A DNA stretch of 37,085 nt from Vicinamibacteria bacterium (GTDB taxonomy: Bacteria; Acidobacteriota; Vicinamibacteria; Fen-336). The DNA lies in assembly GCA_035570235.1 (NCBI GenBank), contig DATMML010000092.1, forward strand, positions 1-37,085. The letters are read 5' to 3'. Below, one piece after another: positions 1 to 8,291 of this stretch (positions within the stretch are counted from its first letter, which is position 1; each line of letters begins with the position of its first letter). The position numbers and the translations under genes are program-made. The notes below the pieces were generated by a model. The model made no database searches. It was not told the DNA's origin and saw only the letters and a program-made list of their open reading frames with translations.

Positions 1-28
1 TCCCCAGCCCAGAAGATGACGAGACGGA

Positions 29-51
29 AAGAGCTTCGAGATCGAGCTCTT
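29..51 (-). terminator. Putative terminator hairpin after asnS
   Basis: On the minus strand an AAGAGC/GCTCTT stem with inner TCGA/TCGA pairing (one bulged A, very tight loop) begins at the asnS stop codon. It is followed by only three T residues, so it is a weak intrinsic terminator candidate. It would close the eight-gene minus-strand run. Confidence 0.4.
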
Positions 52-1345
52 ACGGATAGATCCGGTACAGCATCCGAGGAAAGGCTATGGTCTCCCGGAG
101 ATGCTCAAGGCCACAGAGCCAGGTGACCAGACGCTCTATACCCATTCCGAAACCGGCGTGGGGAACACTCCCGTACTTCCGGAGATCGAGATACCACCGC
201 AGGGATTCCTCCGGCAGCTGATGCTCGTGGATGCGCTTCAGGAGCTGTTCTCCATCCGCTAGGCGCTCCCCTCCTCCCACGATCTCGCCGTAGCCTTCGG
301 GGGCCAGCACATCGGCAGAGAGGCTGAGCTCCGGCCGGTCGGGGTCGGAGGCCATGTAGAAGGCCTTTATGGCCGCCGGGAAGCGGTGCACGACCACCGG
401 CCGGTCGTGGGCCTCGGCAATGATGGTTTCATCGGTGCCCCCAAAATCGCTTCCCCAGGCGGTCGATGAGCCCTTGGCCTGGATTAACTTGATGGCGTCG
501 TCGTAGTGGAGGCGGGGGAAGGGCGCCTTCACGTTCTGTAGCTTTCCGGGGTCCCGCTCCAGCGTCTTTAGTTCTTCCTGACGCGCATCCAGGACGCGGG
601 CCACCACGTGGCAGATGAGATCCTCCGCGAGCCGGACCGCGTCCTCGAGGTGTGCGAAGGCTATCTCCGGCTCCACCATCCAGAACTCGGTGAGGTGCCG
701 CCGGGTCTTGGACTTCTCGGCCCGGAAGGTGGGGCCGAAGCAGTAGACCTTGCCGTGGGCGGCCACGGTGGCCTCGCTGTAGAGCTGGCCGCTTTGGGTG
801 AGGTAGGCGGTGCCCTCGTCGAAGTAGGGAACGGCGAAAAGCGTCGTCGTGCCCTCGCAGGCGGCGGGGGTGAATATGGGAGTGTCCACGAGCGTGTAGC
901 CCTGGTCATCGAGGAAGTCGCGGGTGGCCTTGATCACCGTATGCCGAACGCGGAGGATGGCGTGCTGCCGCGGGGACCGGATCCACAGGTGCCGGTTCTC
1001 CATCAGGAACGCGGTGCCGTGCTCCTTGGGGGTGATCGGGTAGTCGTGGGTGGCGTGGAGCACGCTGAGATCGCTCACCTCCACCTCGAAGCCCCCGGGG
1101 GCGCGCTTGTCTTCCCTGACCTTGCCCCGGAGCTCCAGCGCGGACTCCTGGCCCGCCTTCTCCGCCGCTTCCCAGGCCGCTGGGGGCACCGCCGCCCGGG
1201 CCAGCACCGCCTGGGCAAAGCCGCTCCCGTCGCGGACGATCAGGAACTGCAACTTGCCGCTGGACCGCTTGTTGTGCAGCCAGCCCCGGACCTGTACCTC
1301 CTGGCCCACCTCCGCGCGGAAGTCAGCGATCCTCGTCCACCCCAT
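50..1345 (-). CDS. asnS: Asparaginyl-tRNA synthetase
   Basis: Charges tRNA-Asn with asparagine in the cytoplasm. The 431-residue protein has the expected class IIb layout: an N-terminal OB-fold anticodon-binding domain (about 1-110, with [16 protein letters not shown]) and a class II catalytic core. Motif 2 is visible as [20 protein letters not shown] and motif 3 as GFGMGIERL near the C terminus. Length is slightly below the usual 430-470 residues and no segment is missing. The ATG directly follows the stop of the AmgK-like gene (TAGATG), and a GAGGAG element lies 9 bases upstream, inside that gene. It is therefore the last gene of a minus-strand operon. The absence of an inserted aspartate-specific GAD domain separates it from bacterial AspRS, and the N-terminal sequence fits AsnRS rather than archaeal-type AspRS. 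Confidence 0.95.
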   Translation of the reverse strand: MGWTRIADFRAEVGQEVQVRGWLHNKRSSGKLQFLIVRDGSGFAQAVLARAAVPPAAWEAAEKAGQESALELRGKVREDKRAPGGFEVEVSDLSVLHATHDYPITPKEHGTAFLMENRHLWIRSPRQHAILRVRHTVIKATRDFLDDQGYTLVDTPIFTPAACEGTTTLFAVPYFDEGTAYLTQSGQLYSEATVAAHGKVYCFGPTFRAEKSKTRRHLTEFWMVEPEIAFAHLEDAVRLAEDLICHVVARVLDARQEELKTLERDPGKLQNVKAPFPRLHYDDAIKLIQAKGSSTAWGSDFGGTDETIIAEAHDRPVVVHRFPAAIKAFYMASDPDRPELSLSADVLAPEGYGEIVGGGERLADGEQLLKRIHEHQLPEESLRWYLDLRKYGSVPHAGFGMGIERLVTWLCGLEHLRETIAFPRMLYRIYP

Positions 1346-2398
1346 CTAGGTGAGCTCCTCGAGGTGGCGGGCGAGAACGCGCCACAAGCCCTGAAGTTCC
1401 GGATGCCGCGAGAGGTTGCGGCGCGCGTGGGCCAAGGTCCCCGCGATGTAGGGCAGATAGACCGGGTTGCTGCGCATGGTGGCCATGAAGCCGAAGGTAC
1501 CCAGTGCTTTCAGGTTCCTCTGCACGGACATGAGCTCGAAACGCCGGTGGAAGGCGTCCCGCGGCTCCTCTGGGGCCGTCATTTGCCGGAACTCCTCCGC
1601 CCGTTCCGCCACGAAGCCCTCATCGAGGTCCACGTAGGAGTCGCGGAGGAGTGAGGCCAGGTCGTAGCTCATGGGGCCCAGGCGCGCGTCCTGGAAGTCG
1701 ATCCAGACCAAGGATCCCTGGTGGAGCATGAGGTTGCGGCTGTGGAAGTCGCGGTGGCAAAGAACTCGCGGCCAGGAGGCGATATCTTCGGCCAGGCGGT
1801 GGAAATGCTCGGCCAGGAGGGCTCGGTCCTCCACCGAGAGGTTCCGCTGACGGAAGCCTTCGAGAAAGTGCTTCAGGAAGTAGTGCAATTCCCAGGTCAA
1901 CTTCTCAAGGTCGAAGGCGATCTGGAAGCAGGCCCCGCTCTTTGCGCCCCGCGCGGCCTCGCGTTGGAGGACGACCAGCCCCTCCACCGCCTGCCGGTAG
2001 AGCTCCTCCCGACGGGCGAGAGACGCGGTTTTCAGCACCTCCTGCAGGGTCAAGTCCCCCAGGTCTTCGAGGAGAAGAATCCCCCGCCTGCCGTCCTCAT
2101 CCAGAATCTCGGGGACGGGGAGTCCAAAGTCGACCAGCAAGCGGTGGACGGCCACGAAGGTCGACTCCTCCGCCACGAAGGGCTCGGGATATAGCGCGAG
2201 GACCGTTGTACGCTCGCCCTCTCGTAAGCGGAAATAGCGGCGCGTGGAGGCGTCGCCGGAGAGCGGGACGACAACGACGCCGGCCGCGGAGGCTCCCATC
2301 CGGTCGGCCAGGAAGCCACGGATGAGGCGCATCGCCTCCTCCGGCTCCGAGCCGGCTTCCGCCCTTCCCGTCGTCGCCAACGCACCCCCTTCCGTCAC
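1346..2398 (-). CDS. amgK: AmgK-like cell-wall sugar kinase (APH fold)
   Basis: Phosphotransferase of the aminoglycoside-kinase fold, closest in layout to AmgK, which phosphorylates N-acetylmuramate/N-acetylglucosamine at C1 during peptidoglycan recycling. The Brenner motif HRDFHSRN (HxDxxxxN) and the metal-binding stretch IDFQDARLGPMSYDLASLL are visible. The latter is typical of the AmgK/COG3178 group rather than of antibiotic kinases. I chose the GTG at 2398: it overlaps the stop of the upstream nucleotidyltransferase as GTGA and has GGGAG 5-6 bases upstream, giving 350 residues. The open frame continues to 2716, but that extension is Pro/Gly-rich antisense of the neighbour and not credible. 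An internal ATG at 2332 is the alternative. Pairing with a MurU-like gene supports the recycling role. Substrate specificity is inferred. Confidence 0.82.
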   Translation of the reverse strand: MTEGGALATTGRAEAGSEPEEAMRLIRGFLADRMGASAAGVVVVPLSGDASTRRYFRLREGERTTVLALYPEPFVAEESTFVAVHRLLVDFGLPVPEILDEDGRRGILLLEDLGDLTLQEVLKTASLARREELYRQAVEGLVVLQREAARGAKSGACFQIAFDLEKLTWELHYFLKHFLEGFRQRNLSVEDRALLAEHFHRLAEDIASWPRVLCHRDFHSRNLMLHQGSLVWIDFQDARLGPMSYDLASLLRDSYVDLDEGFVAERAEEFRQMTAPEEPRDAFHRRFELMSVQRNLKALGTFGFMATMRSNPVYLPYIAGTLAHARRNLSRHPELQGLWRVLARHLEELT

Positions 2399-3354
2399 GT
2401 CATCTCCCTCCGGAGCCGATCCACGGCCACCCGGTGCAGGATGCGCTCGCCTGCTGCCACCCGGACCCCCTCGGTCAGAATAGAGCCGCGCACCACCGCC
2501 CCAGGGCCCACGCGCGTGCCCTCCCAGAGAACGCTCCCGCTCAGGCTCGCACCCGGCTCCACTACCGACCGCGCCCCGACCACCGACGACGCCACCCGGG
2601 CCCGGACGCTCACCCGGGCCCGGGGGTGGATGAGCGACCCACCCCGGCCGCGGAGGAGGGCCAGCATTCGGAGCTGCGACGCAAGGTACAACGATGGGCG
2701 TCCGAGATCGTACCATGCGCCCCCCACGCGCACCCCGAGCACGCGGCCCCCTTCCGCCAGGAGCGGCGCGTACAGGTCGGGCACAATCTCGGACCGCCCC
2801 GGAGGCAGCCGGTCGAGGAGCCCGGCCTCGAGAACGTGGATGCCGGTGAAGAGCGACACCATCCCCCGGGCCGGCCGGGGGAGTCCGGCCACGGAGCGAA
2901 CCCAGCCCCCCGGCCCCGTCACCACCGGGCCGTAGGTGCCCGGATCGGGGTTCCTTTTCAGAGCCAGGGTGGCCTGCGCCCCCGCCGCTCGGTGACGCCC
3001 GAGCAAGCGCGCGAGGTCGAAATCGAAGAGCACGTCCCCGTTCACGAGCAGAAAGGGCTCGTCCCCGAGGAGGTCACGGACCTTGCGGGGCCCCCCTCCC
3101 GTCCCCAGGATCCGTCGCTCGTGCGAGTAGCGGACGCGGAGGCCCAGCTGCCGGCCATCACCCACCGCGGCGACCACGCTTTCCGGCCGGTGGTGCAGGT
3201 TGACCAGGCACTCGGTCACGCCCTGGCGAGCCAGGAGCTCCAGAGTCCAATGCAGCAACGGGCGGTTAAGCACGGGAAGGACGGGCTTGGCGCGTCGCCG
3301 GGTGAGCGGGCGCATACGCAGGCCAAGACCGGCGGCCAGCACCACGGCCTTCAT
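2395..3354 (-). CDS. MurU-like sugar-1-phosphate nucleotidyltransferase
   Basis: Predicted to transfer a nucleotide (UMP in MurU) to a sugar 1-phosphate. The N terminus MKAVVLAAGLGLRMRPLT followed by AKP is the classic nucleotidyltransferase signature, and LLVNGDVLFDFD holds the metal-binding Asp. The 319-residue protein is longer than Pseudomonas MurU (about 223) because a C-terminal hexapeptide-repeat region (about 235-310, with repeated Val-x-x-Gly steps) suggests a left-handed beta-helix, as in GlmU or GDP-mannose pyrophosphorylases. The ATG at 3354 was chosen because the canonical family N terminus begins there; the open frame runs on to 3501 without support. It overlaps the AmgK-like gene by 4 bp. 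Mannose-1-phosphate guanylyltransferase is the main alternative, but the AmgK neighbour favours MurNAc/GlcNAc 1-phosphate. Confidence 0.78.
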   Translation of the reverse strand: MKAVVLAAGLGLRMRPLTRRRAKPVLPVLNRPLLHWTLELLARQGVTECLVNLHHRPESVVAAVGDGRQLGLRVRYSHERRILGTGGGPRKVRDLLGDEPFLLVNGDVLFDFDLARLLGRHRAAGAQATLALKRNPDPGTYGPVVTGPGGWVRSVAGLPRPARGMVSLFTGIHVLEAGLLDRLPPGRSEIVPDLYAPLLAEGGRVLGVRVGGAWYDLGRPSLYLASQLRMLALLRGRGGSLIHPRARVSVRARVASSVVGARSVVEPGASLSGSVLWEGTRVGPGAVVRGSILTEGVRVAAGERILHRVAVDRLRREMT

Positions 3355-3425
3355 GCCGCAGGTCGGGGCGGTGCCGCCCGCGGAGCATCCGCGCGCGCAC
3401 GAGCGACACGCGGGCGAGCGTGAAT

Positions 3426-3440
3426 CCCCGGGCCCCGGGG
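3426..3440. other. GC-only inverted repeat after CYTH gene
   Basis: CCCCGGG-C-CCCGGGG is a perfect 7-1-7 inverted repeat, 5 bases beyond the CYTH gene stop on the minus strand and without a T tract. It lies in the 91-bp gap before the MurU-like gene and could attenuate transcription or protect mRNA ends. Confidence 0.35.
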
Positions 3441-3445
3441 TCCCG

Positions 3446-3979
3446 TCACTTGGAAAACACCATGTCCCCCCTTCCGCCTCCGGCGAAAAAGAGGCCCACA
3501 TAGGAATCGGTGAGGTAGTCAGCGGGGCGGTAGCCGAGGCTGCCGGCCGCGGCCTGGATCCCCGCGACGTCGCCTTCGATCTCGAAGAACGTGCCGATGG
3601 GCGTCTCGTCGATCACGATTTCCTGGCCCCGCCAGGCATACGTCTCCCGGTATTTCTGATAGCGGAAGACAGACCGGAATCCCAGCCGCTCCAGGACTGC
3701 TTGCAAAGCATCGGCGTCCGCAACCGGGGCCTCGACTTCCTCGCGGCTCTTCAGCCCCTCCTCGAGGTAGCGCGGCCCCTTGAAGGTCAGAAAGCCGCCC
3801 GCGGGAGTGCGGCGCAAGCGCAGGACCGAGCCCGCCTCGCGCAGGGAGCCCCGGGCGTCGTCAAGAAGGAGGTTGTCCTCAAAGTGGCGCGGCCAGGCGA
3901 GCACCGCCCCCAAGCGAGCGACCGCCGCCCGGGCGACGTCGGCCCCGGCGACCCGGAGCTTGACCTCGATCTCCGTCAT
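3446..3979 (-). CDS. CYTH-domain protein (class IV adenylate cyclase / triphosphatase-like)
   Basis: Triphosphate tunnel metalloenzyme of the CYTH superfamily, 177 residues, cytoplasmic. The hallmark ExExK motif is at the extreme N terminus (MTEIEVKLRV). Further charged strands line the predicted tunnel: VLRLRRT, FLTFKGP, SREEVEAPV, RYQKYRETY and the distal FFEIEGD. Known members hydrolyse inorganic triphosphate or thiamine triphosphate, or make cAMP (CyaB). The sequence alone does not choose between these. The ATG at 3979 begins exactly at the conserved motif, and AAGGGG/GGAGG elements precede it. It sits between ppiB and the MurU-like gene with 90-bp spacers on both sides, so it may be co-transcribed but not tightly coupled. 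Confidence 0.85.
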   Translation of the reverse strand: MTEIEVKLRVAGADVARAAVARLGAVLAWPRHFEDNLLLDDARGSLREAGSVLRLRRTPAGGFLTFKGPRYLEEGLKSREEVEAPVADADALQAVLERLGFRSVFRYQKYRETYAWRGQEIVIDETPIGTFFEIEGDVAGIQAAAGSLGYRPADYLTDSYVGLFFAGGGRGDMVFSK

Positions 3980-4069
3980 CCCCTTGGAACGCCTCCCGGA
4001 CCGCCCGCCCGCGGCCGTCCACGCTGGAGGCGCGGTTCCGATCCCAGGGTGGAGTCGCGCGATCCGCGG

Positions 4070-4564
4070 TTATTCGATGATCCGGACCTGGATGTCGATC
4101 CGATCTTTCGGGTTGTCCCGCTGATCGCGGGGGGCGCTCACGATCTTGTCCGCCACGTCCAGCCCCCGCAACACCCGACCGAAGGCCGTGTACTGGCGGT
4201 CCAGAAAACCGGAGTCGGCCACGCAGATGAAGAACTGGCACCCCGCGCTGTCCGGGCTCTGGGCGCGGGCCATGGACACCACCCCACGCTTGTGCGCAGT
4301 GTCGTTGAACTCGGCCTTGATCGTATACCCAGGGCCGCCCGTGCCGTGGCGGTCGCGGGGCGCCTGATGGTCCTTGGTGTTCGGATCGCCCCCCTGGATC
4401 ATGAAGCCGGGGATCACGCGGTGGAAAGTGGTGCCGTTGTAGAAGCCCTTGCGCGCGAGGTCCAAGAAGTTCTTCACGTGGCCGGGAGCCTTCTCGGGCA
4501 GGAATTCGAGTTCGATCTCCCCGAATTTGGTTTCGATGATGGCGCGCGAGACGGCTTGGGCCAT
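4070..4564 (-). CDS. ppiB: Cyclophilin-type peptidyl-prolyl isomerase
   Basis: Catalyses cis-trans isomerisation of X-Pro bonds. The 164-residue protein is a single cyclophilin domain with no signal peptide, so a cytoplasmic (PpiB-like) location is expected. The catalytic region FYNGTTFHRVIPGFMIQGGD contains the conserved Arg, and NTAHKRGVVSMAR-like and QFFI segments follow in order, with YTAFGRVL near the end. The start at 4564 is firm: a perfect AGGAGG lies 5 bases upstream of the ATG. The open frame extends upstream only as an antisense artefact. It lies 49 bp after the TPR/thioredoxin-like gene, in the minus-strand envelope cluster. Confidence 0.94.
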   Translation of the reverse strand: MAQAVSRAIIETKFGEIELEFLPEKAPGHVKNFLDLARKGFYNGTTFHRVIPGFMIQGGDPNTKDHQAPRDRHGTGGPGYTIKAEFNDTAHKRGVVSMARAQSPDSAGCQFFICVADSGFLDRQYTAFGRVLRGLDVADKIVSAPRDQRDNPKDRIDIQVRIIE

Positions 4565-4613
4565 GGTGCCTCCTAATGAAAGGCCCGACTCTATCTGACG
4601 GCCGGCGGGAATG

Positions 4614-5957
4614 CTACTTCGAGCCCACCTTCTCCAGAGCACGGTCCACGGCTTCCTGGAACCGGCTATCCCCCGTGCGCAGGAGAAGCCGGCGGGCCTC
4701 CTCGCGACGGCCGAGGGCGGCCAGGCAGAGCGCGCGGTCCAGACGAGCCTCGGGAGGCAGCAGCCATCCGTCTCCCTTGGCCTCCAGGGCCTCGAAGAGG
4801 CGAAGGGCCTCGCCCGGATGTCCGGCGCGGAAGGCGTTGACGGCGGCCAGGAACCCCTCGGGAGCGGGCTCGTCCTCGCCGGGGGCCAGACCCTCGGCCA
4901 GGAGGCCAGGGGCGGGGGCCGCCGGTCGCCGCACGACCGGCCGATGGTTCCAGGTCGGACGCGGCACCGTCTCCCGGACATCGACCTTCTCGAACACGGT
5001 CAGCACCGAGGCGAGCACAGATCCGGGCGGAGGCTTCAGAGCCGCACCCGCCCAGCCCCCCCGGGCCACCACCAGGGTCGAGCGGGCGGTCAGACGCAAG
5101 GCCGCGGCCACGCCCCGCCCCAGCACGAGGGGCCAGTTATAGCGGTAGAGGGCGAGGACCTGGCGCAAGGCCTGATCCTGGTCGGGCTGCTCGGGAATCG
5201 CGAGAACCCGCACCTCAGGGCGGACGGAGCGCTTCAGCACCTCCAGGTCCGCCGAGCAGTTGCGGCAGTACGGCTCCGCCACGTAAAGCACGTTGCGCTC
5301 CACCTCCTCGAGATGGAACACGGGGAGCGTGGAGAGGCGCGTCCCCTCGGGCAGGGGGAAGGGCCCATCCCGATACTCGACCGAGCCCGGCGAGAGGGCG
5401 AGCAGGCGCCACCGGTCGAGCTCCACCTGTGCGCTGGGCAAGCCGGCCAGATCCACCGCCTGTTCGAGAAGCTTAAGGGCCGCCCCAGGCAAACCGGCCC
5501 CCGCGGCCCCCGTCTTCTCGAGGGCTTCGAGGGCCGCCGAGCCCTGGCCGAGGCCGATAAGGGCCCGGGCGAGCGCAAACACGCGCTCCGGCTGGGGGTC
5601 CAAGAGAGAGGCGCGCCGCCGGTAGCGAAGCGCGGCGGCATTCTGCCCCTGGGCGGCCAGACAGATTCCGACCCCCTCGTAGAGCTTGGCCCGGTGCCGG
5701 CGATACTCGTCACGCGCGGCCACGTAGGCGTCTTCCACCACTTCTCCCTTGCGGCCGGCCTTCACGAAAGAGGTGGGCTCGAAATCGGCGCCCAGGACGA
5801 GCGCCCTCCGGGCCTGGGCGAGGGCAGCCTCGGGCCGGGCGGCGGCGAAGCCCGCCGCCTCCTCGGCCAGGCGCTCGGCCTCGGCCAGGGGGCTGGGGGT
5901 GGGGGTCGCGCCGCAGAGGCCAAGCGCGATGGCGGCGATGCCCAGGCCCCCCCTCAT
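4614..5957 (-). CDS. Exported TPR protein with thioredoxin-like CxxC segment
   Basis: No named family recognised. The 447-residue protein starts with a short hydrophobic signal-like stretch (about 5-17), then Ala/Leu-rich helical repeats of TPR type (about 25-180). A middle domain (about 215-325) resembles a thioredoxin fold: strand NVLYVAEPY, then CRNC at 231-234, a helix, and strand VRVLAIP. Another helical TPR-like region closes the protein (about 365-445). This arrangement suggests a periplasmic redox or scaffold protein, by inference. Its ATG overlaps the stop of the GerMN gene as ATGA, implying translational coupling. A cysteine at 15 follows LGL, which is a poor lipobox. Confidence 0.62.
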   Translation of the reverse strand: MRGGLGIAAIALGLCGATPTPSPLAEAERLAEEAAGFAAARPEAALAQARRALVLGADFEPTSFVKAGRKGEVVEDAYVAARDEYRRHRAKLYEGVGICLAAQGQNAAALRYRRRASLLDPQPERVFALARALIGLGQGSAALEALEKTGAAGAGLPGAALKLLEQAVDLAGLPSAQVELDRWRLLALSPGSVEYRDGPFPLPEGTRLSTLPVFHLEEVERNVLYVAEPYCRNCSADLEVLKRSVRPEVRVLAIPEQPDQDQALRQVLALYRYNWPLVLGRGVAAALRLTARSTLVVARGGWAGAALKPPPGSVLASVLTVFEKVDVRETVPRPTWNHRPVVRRPAAPAPGLLAEGLAPGEDEPAPEGFLAAVNAFRAGHPGEALRLFEALEAKGDGWLLPPEARLDRALCLAALGRREEARRLLLRTGDSRFQEAVDRALEKVGSK

Positions 5958-6640
5958 GAACGAACCCCCGCCGCGACGTGGGGGGCCGCCGCCGGCGAAG
6001 CCGCAGACGACGGAGACGGTGATGAGGGGAGGGCCACGAAGGTCATGTCGGGCGGCAGCGGTCGCGACAGATCCACGTGCCCGGCCAAGGTGGGCACCGG
6101 CCGGTCATCCACGAGGATCTGCACGCGCTTGATGGCGGGAAAGTTCGCGGTGATGGAGTTGACCACGGCGTAGACGGTCAGCAGCTCGGCCCGGGAGCCT
6201 CCCTGGAGCCCCGCCGAGACTTCCTTGGACAGATTCACGTAGGCCACGCCGCGGGCGGAGACGAAGACCTCGAGAACCTTGACTTGCGGGGCCAGCGGGG
6301 GAAGCAGGCCCGTGGAGGAGCCGTGGATGAGCTCTTCCACCACCGACCGGATCTGGCCGGAAAGGTCGCTCGAGAACGGCACCGAGCGCTCCTCGGGGAC
6401 GAGCCCGAATCGATCCCCGGCTTCGAAGTAGATGCGGACGCTGATGCGCCGCTGGGCCTCTACCTCCGGGGGGCGGGGCGCGGCGGGCGTGAGCGGGGTC
6501 GCCGCCGGCGACTCCTCTTCCACCAACGCGGTCAGAGGCTGGCGCAGAAGGCGAGCCCAGCGGGGAGCGGTCAGCGGCACCAGCGCCATCAAGGCGAGGA
6601 GTCCAGCCGCGGTCAGGAGGTTCGCCCGCCGGGGAGTCAT
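5954..6640 (-). CDS. GerMN-domain membrane-anchored protein
   Basis: A 228-residue protein with an N-terminal membrane anchor (about 9-24, after a TPRR start), a Pro/Ala-rich linker and one GerMN domain (about 65-195). The domain shows the typical succession ISVRIYF, VEELIHG, VLEVFVSARGVAYVNLS, then VNSITANFPAIKRVQILVDD. GerMN domains were named from spore germination proteins but occur widely in non-sporulating bacteria as envelope proteins, often beside N-acetylmuramoyl-L-alanine amidases, as here. The C terminus is a low-complexity Ser/Pro/Ala tail. It begins 22 bp after the amidase stop and overlaps the next gene by 4 bp. Role in murein remodelling is inferred from this context. Confidence 0.8.
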   Translation of the reverse strand: MTPRRANLLTAAGLLALMALVPLTAPRWARLLRQPLTALVEEESPAATPLTPAAPRPPEVEAQRRISVRIYFEAGDRFGLVPEERSVPFSSDLSGQIRSVVEELIHGSSTGLLPPLAPQVKVLEVFVSARGVAYVNLSKEVSAGLQGGSRAELLTVYAVVNSITANFPAIKRVQILVDDRPVPTLAGHVDLSRPLPPDMTFVALPSSPSPSSAASPAAAPHVAAGVRS

Positions 6641-6662
6641 GGGTGCGGCCTCGCCGTTCTCG

Positions 6663-8171
6663 CTACTGGCCGGCTCGGGCCGAAGGCCGGGAGAAGGTGG
6701 TCCGGGCCGTGCGCTCCTGCTCGTAGCGGGCCACGCCCCGCATCAGCGCCCCCGCCACCTTGCTCTGGTAGGTCTCGGAGCCCAGCAGCTTCTCCTCTTC
6801 GGGGTTGCTGATGAACGCCACCTCCACGAGGACGGCGGGCATGGCGGCCCCCACCAGGACCCGGAAGGGGGCCTGCTTCACCCCCCGACCCTGGCTCCCC
6901 GTCACCACCGCCAGCTCCTCCTGTATGCGCGAGGCGAGGGTCGACGACTCCTCCAGGTGCTCGGCCTGGGCCATGTCCCAGAGGATCAGGGCCAGGTCCG
7001 ATCCGGGGGGAGCCCCCGAAGCGGGCACCGCCTCCCCCTCCGTGCGGGCCATGCGACGGCCCTCCTCGTCGCTCGCCTGATACGAGAGGAAATAGACCTC
7101 GCTGCCGTTCGCCCCGTGGCTGTGGCTGGCGTTGGCATGGATGGAAACGAACAGGTCGGCCTTGTAGTTGTTGGCGATGGCGGTCCGCTCGTCGAGCCCC
7201 AACTCCTCGTCCTTTTCCCGGGTGAGGAAAACTTGAAGCCCGAGGTTGTTCACGATCTGCGCGCGCAGCTTGCGCGCCAGAGCCAGGGTGACGTCCTTCT
7301 CCAAGGTCCCCCCCGGTCCCTGGGCCCCGACCTCCTGTCCACCGTGCCCGGCGTCGATGACCACGGTGCGGACGGTGGTGGGCTCGGGAGTGGGGGTGGG
7401 TCGGGGCGCGGGGGCGGAGGCGGAGGCGCGGGGTGCGGGAAGGGGCGGGCCCTCGAACTCGAGGACCAGCCGAACCGGGGACTCCTGTTCCGCGGCCTTC
7501 AGGTGCTGGAAGCGGCGGCCCAGCGTGACCGCGAAGAGGTTCTCCCGGCCCCCCACGAACTGGACGAGGTCCACGATCCCGCCCGTGAGGCGCTGCTGCT
7601 GGAAGCCCACGTCCACGAGGTCGCGGGAGATCCCCACCGTCACTCGTCCTTCCTCCTGGAGGACGCGAAAGGGGACCTTCTCGCTCGCCTCCAAAACCAC
7701 CCGGGCCACGTCCCCGGAGACGAAGGTGCTGACCCCGATGTGGGGGATGCTCACGTTTCCGAGGACGAGGACGCGCGAGGCCGGGCGCCACTCCGCGCGC
7801 CGGCCGAGGAGGGGACCGAGCAGGCGCGGGATGGAGTCCACGGGCACCAGCCACTTCCCTTCCTCGAGCACCACCGCCGCCGAGAGCAGCCGCAGGTCCC
7901 CGTCCACGGAGGCCAGGCTCTTCTTGTTATAAAGGCTCACCTCGTGCTTCTGGAAGCTGAGGGTGACGGCCCCGCCCGCGGGATCGCTCTGCACGGAGAT
8001 GCCCAGGCCGACGAGCACCTGGTCGAGAGGCAGCAGTTCCACGTCCCCCCGGGCCACGGCCAGAATTTCCCGTCTTTGGCCTTCGGTGAGGACGACGATG
8101 GGTCCCGGGCCGGCGGCCAGGTTGGGGGACGCTAGGGCGATCAGTACCACGGCCCGCAGCCACGTCTTCAG
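6663..8171 (-). CDS. amiC: N-acetylmuramoyl-L-alanine amidase (AmiC type)
   Basis: Periplasmic zinc amidase that cuts the MurNAc-L-Ala bond. Numbered from 8171, it has a signal peptide (about 1-22), a copper-amine-oxidase-N-like stalk domain (about 25-135), an AMIN-type domain (about 140-240), a Pro/Ala linker and an Amidase_3 domain (about 268-480). Zinc ligands H276 (DAGHGG), E291 (LEKDV) and H345 (SIHAN), and catalytic E450 (LVEVAFISN), are all present. The first standard start is the GTG at 8150, but it falls inside the hydrophobic core of the signal peptide. GGGAGG (8182-8187) sits 7 bases before ATC (8174) and 10 before CTG (8171), so initiation at a non-standard codon is likely; I list CTG. 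It is the first gene of the minus-strand cluster. Confidence 0.85.
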   Translation of the reverse strand: MKTWLRAVVLIALASPNLAAGPGPIVVLTEGQRREILAVARGDVELLPLDQVLVGLGISVQSDPAGGAVTLSFQKHEVSLYNKKSLASVDGDLRLLSAAVVLEEGKWLVPVDSIPRLLGPLLGRRAEWRPASRVLVLGNVSIPHIGVSTFVSGDVARVVLEASEKVPFRVLQEEGRVTVGISRDLVDVGFQQQRLTGGIVDLVQFVGGRENLFAVTLGRRFQHLKAAEQESPVRLVLEFEGPPLPAPRASASAPAPRPTPTPEPTTVRTVVIDAGHGGQEVGAQGPGGTLEKDVTLALARKLRAQIVNNLGLQVFLTREKDEELGLDERTAIANNYKADLFVSIHANASHSHGANGSEVYFLSYQASDEEGRRMARTEGEAVPASGAPPGSDLALILWDMAQAEHLEESSTLASRIQEELAVVTGSQGRGVKQAPFRVLVGAAMPAVLVEVAFISNPEEEKLLGSETYQSKVAGALMRGVARYEQERTARTTFSRPSARAGQ

Positions 8172-8291
8172 GATGGAAGAACCTCCCTTAACCGACGCGA
8201 GGTAACATCTTGCATTCTAAGGAAAAATGCACAGCCACGCAAGGCCGGGGTGGGGTTCAACCCCCCCCTCTCCGGCCGGGTCCAATAGAGA

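Noticed and set aside
608-1654. Long open frames antisense to asnS, MurU-like, ppiB/TPR, amiC and DUF1800 genes (for example also 2434-3423, 3200-4576, 4611-6173, 6432-8135)
   Set aside because: They mirror recognisable genes on the other strand, have skewed Arg/Gly/His/Pro composition and no family motifs; long shadow frames are expected at this GC content.
1346-2398. Antibiotic-resistance aminoglycoside phosphotransferase
   Set aside because: The fold is shared, but the motif set and the overlapping nucleotidyltransferase gene match cell-wall sugar recycling kinases.
2399-2716. N-terminal extension of the AmgK-like frame
   Set aside because: Pro/Gly-rich translation of the opposite-phase MurU-like gene; the GTGA overlap at 2395-2398 with its own ribosome-binding site is a better start.
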